64,000 nucleotides of DNA from Planctomycetes bacterium B3_Pla (GTDB lineage: Bacteria; Planctomycetota; Phycisphaerae; Sedimentisphaerales; Anaerobacaceae), in contig NJBM01000019.1 in assembly GCA_005223045.1 (NCBI GenBank), positions 45,187-109,186 of the forward strand, in the 5' to 3' direction. Position 1 is the first letter of the stretch; each line of letters opens with the position of its first letter. A program made the translations under genes and the position numbers. Positions 26,696 to 35,955 of the stretch are shown in pieces. The notes below the pieces were generated by a model, which was not told where the DNA came from, searched no databases, and worked only from the letters and a program-made list of their open reading frames with translations.

Positions 26696-29600
26696 ATGTT
26701 TCACAAGTCGCCTAAACAAGTCTTGCTCATTGTTATCGTCGCACTGTTATTAATGACAATGCCGACGTCTGCTGTAGAGAACTTCAAAATCTCCAACTAC
26801 GGAGGCGGGCACCAGATCTGGTTCGAAGCGGAGGATTTCGATGAACGTAATCCCGACAACGATACGTATTACCCGGTTGTTGACCAGGCCGGTGCGTTCG
26901 GTCAGGCAATTACCCGGTCCGGCGGCGCCGGCGGCATGATTCGCTGGACATTCGATATAAGTACCGCCGGCGGCACGGGCGGAACCTGGTATTTCTGGGG
27001 ACGCGTGATCAATCCCGGCAATACGTCGGATTTCATGCTCGTGGAGGGACACCCGGGCGAACCAGAGCTTCCCGCTGCTCCACCCTTTCCCGGAACCAGT
27101 TCAGCGCCGGGATTCACCAACGAACACCGGGTCTTTGAAGAGACACAGGGACCTCCCTGGACGTGGGGCATTGCCGATCACGGGGAGGCTCATACCAAGC
27201 AACTTCAAGACGGCGAGAATACGATGTATATTGTTCACAGGCAGGGCAATGATACGGTGTTCTGGGATGTCTTCGTGTGGACGGACGACCCCGACTATGT
27301 GCCCACTGATGACGATTATCAAAATGCCATGATAGTCCTTCCCGGCACGGCTTCTAATCCAAGTCCGGCTAATGGGGCGACAGATGTGCCGCGAGACCTG
27401 GTCCTTAGTTGGCTGGTGGGAGAACTTACGTCCCCAATAAACGGGCACAAAGTGTACTTCAGTGAGAACTCCGATGACGTCAGCAATGGGATTGGCGCGA
27501 TCACTCAGACGCCGAGCAGCTATGCGGTGCCCCAGCGACTCGAGTTCGCCACGACTTACTATTGGCGCGTCGATCAGATCACGCCGGACGGCACGGTATT
27601 CGACGGCACAGTCTGGAGCTTTACGACCGAGTTGTTTGCGTATCCCATTCAAAATGTAACCGCCTCCGCTTCCAGCAATGCAGTGGATAAGGGGCCCGAA
27701 AATACCGTGAACGGTTCAGGGCTTGACGGCAGCGGTCTGCTCCATGGAAACCAGGGCGCGGGCAGCATGTGGCTCAGCGACATTGCAGGGCCTCAGCCGG
27801 CGTGGATATTGTTCGAGTTCGACAATGTGCACAAACTCCACGAGATGTGGGTGTGGAACTCCAATGAGAGTCTGGAACCGGTAATCGGCCTGGGATTCAA
27901 AGATGTTATAGTCGAATATTCGACCGACGGCGTCGATTTCGTGACGTTGGGGACTACTCATGAGTTCGGCCGGGGAGACGGTTCGGCCGGCTATGCCCAC
28001 AATACGACGATTGACATGACCGGCGTAGGCGCAAAGTACGTCAGGCTCACAGCCAACAACAACTGGGGAGGTTTGCTGCCGCAGTTCGGCCTCAGTGAAG
28101 TACGCTTGCTCTCCATCCCGGTCCAGGCGAGCGAGCCTGATCCGGCTCTCGGGGCAATTGATGTGCCGCTGGACCTGGACCTTGCCTGGAGAGCGGGCAG
28201 AGAAGCGGCTGCGCACGATGTGTACTTCAGCGACGACTTGCAGGCCGTGGAGGATGGCACCGCCCCTGTCACGACCGTAACCGAGGCCGGCCACGGTCCG
28301 CTGGCCCTTGATTTGGGAAAGATGTACTTCTGGAGGATTGACGAGGTCAATGATGCCGAGAGCCCCGCGTTGTGGAAGGGCCAGGTCTGGGATTTCACGA
28401 CAATCGAATCTCTCGTCGTGGACGATTTCGAGGCCTACACAGATGATGACGCGGCCGGCCAGGCCATCTGGCAAGCCTGGGTCGATGGCTTTGGAGTTAC
28501 TGAAAACGGTTCGCAGGTCGGCTATCTCGTTCCTCCATACGCAGAGCGGGCAATCGTCCACGGCGACCGTCAGTCGATGCCGCTGTTCTACGATAACTCG
28601 CAAGGCTCAGTGACGTTTTCCGAGGCAACCCTGGCATTGAGCTCTCAGCGGGACTGGACGGCAAGAGGCGTCAAACAATTGTCGCTATGGTTCAGAGGCT
28701 ACCCGGCCTCGGTGGGCAGCTTCACCGAGGGGCCTGCCGGCACGTTTACGATCACCGCCAGCGGCGCCGACATCTGGAACCAGGCCGACGAGTTCCACTA
28801 TGTTTACAAGCAGCTTACAGGCGTCGGCTCGATCATAGCAAGGGTCGATAGCGTTGAGCAGACCGACAACTGGGCCAAGGCCGGCGTAATGATTCGCGAG
28901 ACGCTTGATGCCGGCTCGAAGTTTGCCGCAGTGTACATCACGCCCACGAATGCCGACGGCACACCCACACAAGGGTGCAGATTCCAGGGCAGGACGGACA
29001 CGGACGGCAGCGCCACGAGCGACTCCTCCGTGGCGACGGCCGAGCAGATGGCAATCACAGCGCCTTATTGGGTCAAAATAGAGCGTGACGTCTCAGGCAA
29101 TTTTAGAGGCTCTTATTCCAGCGATGGCACCACTTGGGTGCCTATGGTATGGAGGCCTTCCGTGTTGATGGATTCGACTGTCTATGTAGGTTTGGCGCTG
29201 ACAAGCCATAACGCCGGCGTGACGGGCCAGGCCGTATTCTCAGGCGTCCAGACAACCGGCACAGTTACAGGCCAGTGGCAATCGCAGGACATCGGCATAC
29301 TGAACAACAGCGCCGAGTCGATGTATGTCGAGATAGCCAACAGCAACGGCACATCCGGGCTGGTGTCTCATGATGATCCCGCCGCCGCGCAGATAGACAC
29401 CTGGACCGAGTGGCGGATCGATCTGCAACAGTTCGCCGATCAGGGCGTCAACCTAACGGATGTTGACAGCATTGCTCTCGGCGTAGGCGACCGGAATGCC
29501 GCGCCGGGACAGGCCGGCGGTTCGGGCACGATGTACTTCGACGATATCGGGCTGTATCCGGAGACTGCTCCGCCAGTGCCGAAGGAAGCAAACACTATAT

Positions 29601-30088
29601 TTGAAGCCGAGTCAGCCGATACCATTGGATCGAGCTGGCGGCTCTATCGCGATCCGGCCTCCTCAGGCAGGCAGCACATCGGCTCGGAGGACGGCGACGG
29701 CAGCGATGGTGACGCCGCCCCCGGGTCCGATTGGGTGCTCAGCTGCAATTTCACCGCTGCGGCGGGAGTGTACAAGATCGTTGCGCGGGTTATAGCACCC
29801 ACCGACTCGGACGACTCCTTCTGGGTTCGGATCACGACCGCGACCAGCCAGACTCATGAAGACCCCGACCAGCCCGGTGCCGGCTGGGTGAGGTTTAATG
29901 ACATAGAGCCAGGGAGCCAATGGGTTTGGGACGAGGTTCACAGCAGCGACCACGACAGCGAGGTCGTGAATTGGACGCTGCCGGACGGCGAGCATATCCT
30001 GGAGATAGCCAAGCGTGAGGACAGCACGTTGCTTGACGCTATTTTAATCACCGATGACCTTGGTTTGGACCAGACCACATTGCCGTAG
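26696..30088 (+). CDS. Large exported multidomain protein with carbohydrate-binding-type modules
   Basis: 1130 residues with a signal peptide (VLLIVIVALLLMTMPTSA) and a strong AGGAGG before the ATG. The modules have recognisable starts: an N-terminal CBM-like region (GHQIWFEAEDFDERNP), two Ig/Fn-like regions opening SPANGATDVPRDLVLSW and DPALGAIDVPLDLDLAW, and an F5/8-type discoidin domain between them (KLHEMWVWNSNESLEP, GAKYVRLTANNNWGG). Next come a DUF1349/LamG-type region (AGVMIRETLDAGSKFAAVYI) and a C-terminal CBM6-like region (IFEAESADTIGSSWRLY). No catalytic domain is visible, so it is likely an adhesin or glycan-binding surface protein. Confidence 0.8.
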   Translation: MFHKSPKQVLLIVIVALLLMTMPTSAVENFKISNYGGGHQIWFEAEDFDERNPDNDTYYPVVDQAGAFGQAITRSGGAGGMIRWTFDISTAGGTGGTWYFWGRVINPGNTSDFMLVEGHPGEPELPAAPPFPGTSSAPGFTNEHRVFEETQGPPWTWGIADHGEAHTKQLQDGENTMYIVHRQGNDTVFWDVFVWTDDPDYVPTDDDYQNAMIVLPGTASNPSPANGATDVPRDLVLSWLVGELTSPINGHKVYFSENSDDVSNGIGAITQTPSSYAVPQRLEFATTYYWRVDQITPDGTVFDGTVWSFTTELFAYPIQNVTASASSNAVDKGPENTVNGSGLDGSGLLHGNQGAGSMWLSDIAGPQPAWILFEFDNVHKLHEMWVWNSNESLEPVIGLGFKDVIVEYSTDGVDFVTLGTTHEFGRGDGSAGYAHNTTIDMTGVGAKYVRLTANNNWGGLLPQFGLSEVRLLSIPVQASEPDPALGAIDVPLDLDLAWRAGREAAAHDVYFSDDLQAVEDGTAPVTTVTEAGHGPLALDLGKMYFWRIDEVNDAESPALWKGQVWDFTTIESLVVDDFEAYTDDDAAGQAIWQAWVDGFGVTENGSQVGYLVPPYAERAIVHGDRQSMPLFYDNSQGSVTFSEATLALSSQRDWTARGVKQLSLWFRGYPASVGSFTEGPAGTFTITASGADIWNQADEFHYVYKQLTGVGSIIARVDSVEQTDNWAKAGVMIRETLDAGSKFAAVYITPTNADGTPTQGCRFQGRTDTDGSATSDSSVATAEQMAITAPYWVKIERDVSGNFRGSYSSDGTTWVPMVWRPSVLMDSTVYVGLALTSHNAGVTGQAVFSGVQTTGTVTGQWQSQDIGILNNSAESMYVEIANSNGTSGLVSHDDPAAAQIDTWTEWRIDLQQFADQGVNLTDVDSIALGVGDRNAAPGQAGGSGTMYFDDIGLYPETAPPVPKEANTIFEAESADTIGSSWRLYRDPASSGRQHIGSEDGDGSDGDAAPGSDWVLSCNFTAAAGVYKIVARVIAPTDSDDSFWVRITTATSQTHEDPDQPGAGWVRFNDIEPGSQWVWDEVHSSDHDSEVVNWTLPDGEHILEIAKREDSTLLDAILITDDLGLDQTTLP

Positions 30089-30408
30089 GCGGTTTTAATC
30101 GCTATAAACATTGTGTGATTTCGAGGCTTGTGCCGATCAATTCGGCATAGGCCTTTCTCAATTGATTCGGCTCTGGTCTTTTGCTGTTTCGACCTTTTCA
30201 TCAACCCAGCTCCCAAAGCATGTCCTGAGCGCAGTCGAATGGGCCAGATTCGTGACTAACTTCTCTTAAAAACAGTCCTTTAAGATCCCAATTATTATTT
30301 CATCTATATTTAGCTTCTCAAAAGGACTGTTTCCCCTTATAGTCAGACCAAATTTCAGATGCTTGGAACTTTGCCGGGCGATAGAACGTTAAAAGGGATT
30401 TTCGAGTT

Positions 30409-30462
30409 CCGGTTTTCGATTTTCGATTTCAACTTGTCAATCGGCAATCGCAAATCGTCAAA
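30409..30462. repeat. Family C TTTTCGATTTTCGATTTC repeat
   Basis: A low-complexity segment with CGATTTTCGATTTC, then CAATCGGCAATCGCAAATCG, lies just upstream of the nitronate monooxygenase-like gene. The rest of the 395-bp gap holds a weak imperfect hairpin near 30131-30170 and no gene. Confidence 0.5.
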
Positions 30463-30483
30463 AAGAGATTAAGGTGGTAATAT

Positions 30484-31614
30484 ATGAGTCTCAAAAAGAT
30501 GCCGACACTGCGAATAGGTGCTCTCGAAGCTGGCATACCAATTGTGCAGGGAGCAATGGGCGTTGGCATTTCCTTATCGGAATTGTCCTCAGCCGTTGCG
30601 AATGCCGGCGGTATTGGTGTTATTGCGACCCCTGGAATTGGCCAGTTCGAACCCGATTGGGACACAAATGCGAAGGATGCAAACAAAAGGGCCTTGCAAA
30701 AAGAAATAAGAAAGGCGAAAGCCAGGACGAGCGGCCTTATTGGCGTAAATGTAATGGTGGCCCTTTCAGATTACGATAACCTTATCCAGTGTTCTGTGGA
30801 CGAAGGAGTAAACGTACTTTTCCTTGGCGCAGGGCTGCCGCTGGCGCTTCCCAAGACATTGCCGCTGGATAGGCTGGGCGAACTTGCTACGAAGTTTGTC
30901 CCTATAGTATCTTCCGGCAGAGCGGCTAAGTTAGTATTCAGGGCCTGGCAGAAACGGTACAACCACGTACCCGATGCCGTAGTTGTAGAGGGTCCGTTAG
31001 CCGGGGGACATCTTGGCTTCAAAAAAGAGCAGATCGACGATCCTGACTATACGCTGGAAAAAATACTGCCGGAAGTCATCGCCGTGGTAAAGTCCTACGA
31101 AGAGCAATTCAACAAAAGCATTCCTGTCATCGCCGCCGGGGGAATATATACGGGTACTGATATTCATAGATTCATGGAGTTAGGGGCCCAGGGAGTCCAG
31201 ATGGGAACCAGGTTTGTTGCAACTCATGAGTGCGATGCCTCCATAGAATTCAAAAAGGCGTATCTGAACTGCAAAGAAGAGGATATTGTCATAATTGACA
31301 GCCCCGTCGGATTGCCTGGACGAGCCATACGGGGTGAGTTTCTTGAGCGGGTGTCGTCAGGCGTTAAAGAGACTTTCAGATGCTCCTGGAAGTGCTTGAG
31401 AAGTTGTAATTTCAGGAATGTGCCATATTGCATTGCTCTTGCATTGACCAACGCCAAGAAAGGGAACCTTGAAGAAGGATTTGCTTTTGCGGGAGCTAAT
31501 GCCTATAGAGTGGACAAAATCGTCTCCGTCAAAGAGCTTATTGATTCGTTAGCGGAAGAATACAACAGAGAAATATGTACACTGTCCCCGGATATTCACC
31601 CGGTCGGGCGATAA
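30484..31614 (+). CDS. Nitronate monooxygenase/2-nitropropane dioxygenase-family FMN enzyme
   Basis: 376 residues, preceded by AAGGTGG. A TIM-barrel flavoprotein: opening PIVQGAMGVGISLSELSSAV, then GGIGVIATPGIG, VVVEGPLAGGHLGF and PVIAAGGIYTGTDIHRFM, with GAQGVQMGTRFVATHEC for phosphate binding of FMN. The family includes nitronate monooxygenases and the FabK enoyl-ACP reductase; the cysteine-rich segment FRCSWKCLRSCNF near the C-terminus is typical of a subgroup often annotated as nitronate monooxygenase. The substrate cannot be decided from sequence. Confidence 0.85.
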   Translation: MSLKKMPTLRIGALEAGIPIVQGAMGVGISLSELSSAVANAGGIGVIATPGIGQFEPDWDTNAKDANKRALQKEIRKAKARTSGLIGVNVMVALSDYDNLIQCSVDEGVNVLFLGAGLPLALPKTLPLDRLGELATKFVPIVSSGRAAKLVFRAWQKRYNHVPDAVVVEGPLAGGHLGFKKEQIDDPDYTLEKILPEVIAVVKSYEEQFNKSIPVIAAGGIYTGTDIHRFMELGAQGVQMGTRFVATHECDASIEFKKAYLNCKEEDIVIIDSPVGLPGRAIRGEFLERVSSGVKETFRCSWKCLRSCNFRNVPYCIALALTNAKKGNLEEGFAFAGANAYRVDKIVSVKELIDSLAEEYNREICTLSPDIHPVGR

Positions 31615-31784
31615 CCGGCCCATCACCCGGGTGGATCCCGATCGCCTCTCATCGGGATTGTGACGGCAAGAAAATACGTTGGTTGTGGAAAATCCTCTGG
31701 AGAATTGATGAGAAAAAAGACGAGACTATTTAGAGAGGCAAATAGTGTTTTGCCGGTTCTAAGAAGAGAAGGAGACCTTAGAAG

Positions 31785-31919
31785 ATGGTTAGGAAAGCAC
31801 TTCTGGTGGTTGCTTTAGTTGTCATCGCCGTTTCGTCGATTAGCTGCCAGACTGTCCAGGGGGTAGGCCAGGATATTTCGTGGGTCGGCAAGAAAGGCCA
31901 AGAGGTCGTAGAGCGCTAA
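31785..31919 (+). CDS. Entericidin-like small lipoprotein
   Basis: A 44-residue protein starting MVRKALLVVALVVIAVSSIS and continuing into CQTVQGVGQDISW. The hydrophobic segment ends in a lipobox-like SSISC; CxTVxGxGxDI is the hallmark of the entericidin EcnA/EcnB family of small envelope lipoproteins. GGAG precedes the ATG by about 10 bases. It is immediately followed by a family A hairpin repeat. A role in envelope stress is only suggested by the family. Confidence 0.75.
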   Translation: MVRKALLVVALVVIAVSSISCQTVQGVGQDISWVGKKGQEVVER

Positions 31920-31920
31920 T

Positions 31921-31987
31921 TCGTATTGCGTATATCGTATTGCGTCGTGCGTGCTACACAATACGCATCACGCACGACGAACAACGT
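31921..31987. repeat. Family A hairpin repeat
   Basis: CGTATTGCGTATATCGTATT with CGTCGTGCGTG faces AATACGCATCACGCACGACG across a short loop, giving a long imperfect stem directly after the entericidin-like stop codon. It could act as a 3' hairpin for that gene. Confidence 0.7.
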
Positions 31988-32028
31988 GCCGGCTCTGCGG
32001 CATCTTGAGCAATGTGGCGCCAAGGGCA

Positions 32029-34374
32029 TCAGGTGAGTTCTTCGACCTGTTGTTTCCCGGCCTCAGTCTGGCTCCGAATCGCTTTTATCGGCCGTTGTAT
32101 TTTACCTGTCTGCTTTGTCAGGCCGGTCCGGCGCCCAGCCCAGCGCTGGGCTGGGCTCTCAACCATTGTCAATAAGCTAAGATGGAAGCTGAGTGTGCTT
32201 TCCGCCCCCTGATTGGCGTTGACACCCTCACGAGTGAGACCGTCGTTGCACCCTTTCGTCTTGAAATCATAGAGCGGAACGCGCAGCTCATTGCGGCCGA
32301 GGAACCAATCGAATGCTTTTCTTTGAAGAGTCAAGAATCGTTCATCTTGTGTAGCGTCATAGCCAGCCTGCAACATCATGACCGTGCTGGCGGCTTCTAA
32401 CGGTTGCTGGTCGAATACTGCTCGGGCTCCGCCGCGTTCATACCATCCATTGCAACCTATGAAGCTGAAATACTCGCCGTTGAAGGTGTTCGCCAGCAGG
32501 AATTCGCAGGTTTTCTGTGCAGCTTCCAGGTATTTCTTGTTGCCGAAAGTCAAGCCGGCGACAAACAACGCGTGCGGCAGGACGGCATTGTCGTACGTTA
32601 GTGTATCCTCGAACCACTGCCAATCCGGATACGCGTTCTCCTCGAACTGAGTTGCGAGGCCGTCTGCTGCTAATTCCAACTGCCGTTTTATGTCGCTGGC
32701 GCCGGGAAACTGCTTGAGATAATCGGCCATGCCGAATATCGAATATGCCATGCCCCTCGGCATCTGCCTCTGGACAAGCCCTACCGATTTGTCAAAACAG
32801 TCCTTGGCAATCGACAGGTGCTCCGGTGTGGGCGGTTTGGCCATAATCGTTCCGAGCGCCCACAAAACCCTGCCGAAAGCATCATTTAGAGGCTCGTCTT
32901 CCCACCAGTTCCTGTCAAAATCCATGAAGTTTTTGACAGAACCGTCACCGTTTTGCGAGTGCATTGTAAAGGACAAATACGTGTCGAGAAGCTTGAGAGC
33001 CTGCGGTTCGGGGTGCAGGGCATAGTACCTGGCCATCGCAATCAGCGCCCTGGCGTTGTCGTCCGTGCAGTAGCCAAATTCGCGATTGGGTATTGTATAT
33101 GTGGCGTGCTGGTACATGCCGGTGTCGTCTGTGAGCGTCTGCAAATGGTCCAGCGACGGTTCCGGCACCTCGATGTTCGATATGGTCTCGCCTGCCGAGA
33201 GCCTGGTCTTTGCGGCGATGCCGAGCGGCATTCTTTTTGCGCCAAACAACTTCCAGTATATCTGGCCTATCTTCGGCCAGGTTCTGGACCTGCCGTACTC
33301 GTATGCATTTCTTCGCAACGAATAAAACAGCGAATCGTCTTGAAGTATTTCTATTATTGCCTGCGCCGTTTGTTTTGAATCACCGAATCGGACCAGTTTG
33401 CCCCGGCCGTCGGCAAGCAGCTCCGTGGCCGCCCAATATGGCGTAGAAACTACTGCTTTGCCTGCGCCGACCGCGAACGACAACGTGCCGCTGGTCAATT
33501 GCTTGGGATTCAAATATGGTGTCACGTAGATGTCCGCCGCACACAAGAAATTATGAAGCTCCTGGTCATCCACGAATCGGTTATGGAAAATAACGTGCTC
33601 CTTCAGGCCCAGGTCCTCCACCTTTTGCTGGAGGCCGAGTCTGTATGATTCGCCGTCGCGTCTCAGCACGCTCGGATGCGTCATGCCCAGGACTATATAG
33701 ACAACAGACGGCTCAACCTTGACTATAGCCGGCATCGCCTCGAGCATCACCTCAATGCCTTTGTTCTCACTGAGCAGGCCGAATGTCAAGATGGTTCTTC
33801 GGTCCTCCAAATCGACTTCATGCTTATAGTAGTTGCTATCGACAAAAGGCAGATCCGGTATTCCGTGTGCGACCAATTTTATTTTCCTGTCGGGCACACT
33901 GTAGGTATCTCGAAGCATGCCGACTCCTCTTTCGTTCATAGTGATCACCTGGTGTGAGGCTTTGCAGACCTCTGTCAGCGTCTTGTGGTAATCGTTGCTC
34001 GGATCATCAAGCACCGTGTGAAGAGTCGTTATTATGGGGGCCTTTAGCCTGTCGAGCAGCAGGCTCAGATATGCGCCGCCATCCCCGCCAAAAAGGCCGA
34101 ATTCATGCTGAACCGAGACGGCGTCAACGTGACTTAAGTTAATGTAATCGGCGGCACAGATATAGTCGCTCTTGACATTCTGGCGGATTTCAAACTTGAC
34201 GGGATCCTCATACTTGTGGTCCTCCGACCGCATTGTGACCAGCAGCGGTTCGAATTCACCTTTGGCTGCTGCCGAAGCATTTTTGATAAGATCTGACGTG
34301 AAAGTTGCAATTCCGCACTTTCTCGGCGGGAAAGAGGAAATAAACACCACTTTTTTCGCGGTACTTTTCGCCAT
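32029..34374 (-). CDS. GT4-type glycosyltransferase fused to an alpha/alpha-barrel domain
   Basis: About 781 residues. The N-terminal half is a GT-B glycosyltransferase: KKVVFISSFPPRKCGIATFT, the acceptor-side HELGLFGG-like segment VQHEFGLFGGDGG, and the donor-side TILTFGLLSENKGIEVML. The second half (from about residue 410) is helical and matches six-hairpin glycosidase-like domains (REFGYCTDDNARALIAMARY, RNWWEDEPLNDAFGRVLWAL). The conserved part ends at STLSFHLSLLTM; the last ~44 residues begin in a 24-bp palindrome insertion and look unselected. Likely role: exopolysaccharide or glucan synthesis. I prefer ATG 34374 over the upstream TTG. Confidence 0.8.
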   Translation of the reverse strand: MAKSTAKKVVFISSFPPRKCGIATFTSDLIKNASAAAKGEFEPLLVTMRSEDHKYEDPVKFEIRQNVKSDYICAADYINLSHVDAVSVQHEFGLFGGDGGAYLSLLLDRLKAPIITTLHTVLDDPSNDYHKTLTEVCKASHQVITMNERGVGMLRDTYSVPDRKIKLVAHGIPDLPFVDSNYYKHEVDLEDRRTILTFGLLSENKGIEVMLEAMPAIVKVEPSVVYIVLGMTHPSVLRRDGESYRLGLQQKVEDLGLKEHVIFHNRFVDDQELHNFLCAADIYVTPYLNPKQLTSGTLSFAVGAGKAVVSTPYWAATELLADGRGKLVRFGDSKQTAQAIIEILQDDSLFYSLRRNAYEYGRSRTWPKIGQIYWKLFGAKRMPLGIAAKTRLSAGETISNIEVPEPSLDHLQTLTDDTGMYQHATYTIPNREFGYCTDDNARALIAMARYYALHPEPQALKLLDTYLSFTMHSQNGDGSVKNFMDFDRNWWEDEPLNDAFGRVLWALGTIMAKPPTPEHLSIAKDCFDKSVGLVQRQMPRGMAYSIFGMADYLKQFPGASDIKRQLELAADGLATQFEENAYPDWQWFEDTLTYDNAVLPHALFVAGLTFGNKKYLEAAQKTCEFLLANTFNGEYFSFIGCNGWYERGGARAVFDQQPLEAASTVMMLQAGYDATQDERFLTLQRKAFDWFLGRNELRVPLYDFKTKGCNDGLTREGVNANQGAESTLSFHLSLLTMVESPAQRWAGRRTGLTKQTGKIQRPIKAIRSQTEAGKQQVEELT
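32133..32156. repeat. 24-bp perfect palindrome, copy 2 (in CDS)
   Basis: Identical to 11322-11345 over all 24 bases, but read in a different frame (SPAQRWAG) in the C-terminal tail of the glycosyltransferase. Confidence 0.9.
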
Positions 34375-34988
34375 CCACAAAATCCCATGTTAAACAGGTG
34401 TAAAACTACCTTGCGTCATTTTAGCCGCCGCCTACTACGGCGTCAAGTGAATTGGCTCTGGGAATCGTACAAAATATTTTTTTTTTGGAAGCAGTATAGT
34501 GATTCAGCATTTTCAGGAGCTGGAAACATGGAACTGGCCGAAATGTTTTGAAAATTCCCGGCTTTTTCTCGCTTTTCTTTTGCACCTAATGCGAGGAGGA
34601 GGCGTACAATACCCTGCTTTCACAGTTGAAATAGTGAAAAGCTGAACTACGAAGCTCGCGGCTGGAAGGAGATGCCCTGTGAGGACCGTAGCAAAACTGG
34701 CACAGAACAACAGGGATTAACAGTGGTAATTGAAGACTTCCGGCCGGCAATAGAGCTGTAAAATCAAGTACCTGGGGCAATCTTGGACCGGTGGGACTCA
34801 TCAGGAACGTCAATGGTCCCAAAGGCGGGTATATACTTGCCAAAACCACAGATTAGGTTATACTCTTCAGACGTCTTATCTCATGGAAGAGTCTTCAACC
34901 AATGAGACTGCGGGATTTGGCCGGCACGGTAGAGAGCAAAAAGTAGTTGGATTACTAACTGTTGGGAAGGCAGAGAAGGATTCCAAAA
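34375..34988. other. 614-bp divergent intergenic region with predicted RNA structure
   Basis: No credible gene. Towards the serine acetyltransferase gene the plus strand can form several stems: GCTTTCAC with GTGAAAAGC (about 34618-34642), CCCTGT (34675-34680) with ACAGGG (34710-34715), and TGGGAC (34792-34797) with GTCCCA (34816-34821), extended by CAT/ATG. It could be a structured leader regulating the sulfur/Fe-S operon. I could not match it to a known riboswitch consensus. Confidence 0.4.
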
Positions 34989-35930
34989 ATGCGGAATTAC
35001 AAATTGACCGACAAGAAAATCGAGAATCTGGTTGACCGGATTGCCCATACATACAAGGGCGATTCAGGCATAAATTTCATTGATGCTTCGAATCTGCCGG
35101 TAAGAGGCGAGATTATTCAGATACTCGATTTACTCTTTGAGGTGCTTTTTCCCGGGCATACCGGCAAGAGATCTATTACGAAGTCAAACATCAAATTCGT
35201 TATCGGGGATGTTCTTTGTCAGATCCATGCCGAGCTTTCCGAGCAGATAGAACGTGCCTATCGATACCAGTGCAGAATCCAGAAATGCGAAGGCTGCGAT
35301 TGCCGGAAAATGGCTGAGAATGCCAGCCGGCATTTGTTGACACAACTGCCGAAGATCCGGGAGCTGCTCAAAGGCGATGTCGGCGCGGCTTTCGCCGGAG
35401 ACCCCGCCGCACAATCTCACGAAGAGATTGTGATAAGTTATCCCTGTATCGATGCAATCGCCACTTATCGCATCGCGCACGAATTGTACCTGAAACAGGT
35501 GCCGTTGATCCCACGGATAATGAGCGAGTGTACACACTCCAAGACCGGCATCGATATACACCCCGGAGCAAAGATAGGCAAGAACTTCTTTATCGACCAC
35601 GGCACAGGCGTAGTGGTCGGGGAAACATCCGTCATCGGCAAGAACGTCAGGTTTTATCAGGGCGTTTCGCTGATCGCCATCAGTATTCCGAAACAGGCCC
35701 AGAGCATAAGAGGCGCCAAGCGTCACCCGACGATTGAAGACGATGTCACCATATACGCTGAAGCGACGCTGCTCGGCAATATCACAATAGGCAAAGGCTC
35801 TATCGTAGGAGGAAACGTGTGGATCGGAAAGTCCGTTCCCCCCGGTACGACTGTGTCGATGGCAAAATCCCAGTCACTGTACGAGCACCGCAAGAATAAC
35901 CGGCACAGTAAGAAGCGTAAGAACAGATGA
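34989..35930 (+). CDS. cysE: Serine O-acetyltransferase (EpsC/CysE type)
   Basis: 313 residues. Acetyl-CoA plus L-serine gives O-acetylserine, the cysteine precursor. The long helical N-terminus and the core (EEIVISYPCIDAIATYRIAH, KTGIDIHPGAKIGKNFFIDH, GTGVVVGETSVIGKNVRFYQG) match the EpsC-like form; left-handed beta-helix hexapeptides follow. ATG 34989 has AAGGA 10 bases upstream; a TTG at 34962 is less likely. The tail is Lys/Arg-rich. It is the first gene of the sulfur/Fe-S run; nadA follows after 25 bp. Confidence 0.92.
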   Translation: MRNYKLTDKKIENLVDRIAHTYKGDSGINFIDASNLPVRGEIIQILDLLFEVLFPGHTGKRSITKSNIKFVIGDVLCQIHAELSEQIERAYRYQCRIQKCEGCDCRKMAENASRHLLTQLPKIRELLKGDVGAAFAGDPAAQSHEEIVISYPCIDAIATYRIAHELYLKQVPLIPRIMSECTHSKTGIDIHPGAKIGKNFFIDHGTGVVVGETSVIGKNVRFYQGVSLIAISIPKQAQSIRGAKRHPTIEDDVTIYAEATLLGNITIGKGSIVGGNVWIGKSVPPGTTVSMAKSQSLYEHRKNNRHSKKRKNR

Positions 35931-35955
35931 CCAACGTCAGCGCAGGAGCGAACCG

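Noticed and set aside
34741..34830. T-box leader
   Set aside because: GGACCGGTGGGAC resembles part of the antiterminator but the conserved TGGNACCGCG is absent and no specifier loop could be placed.
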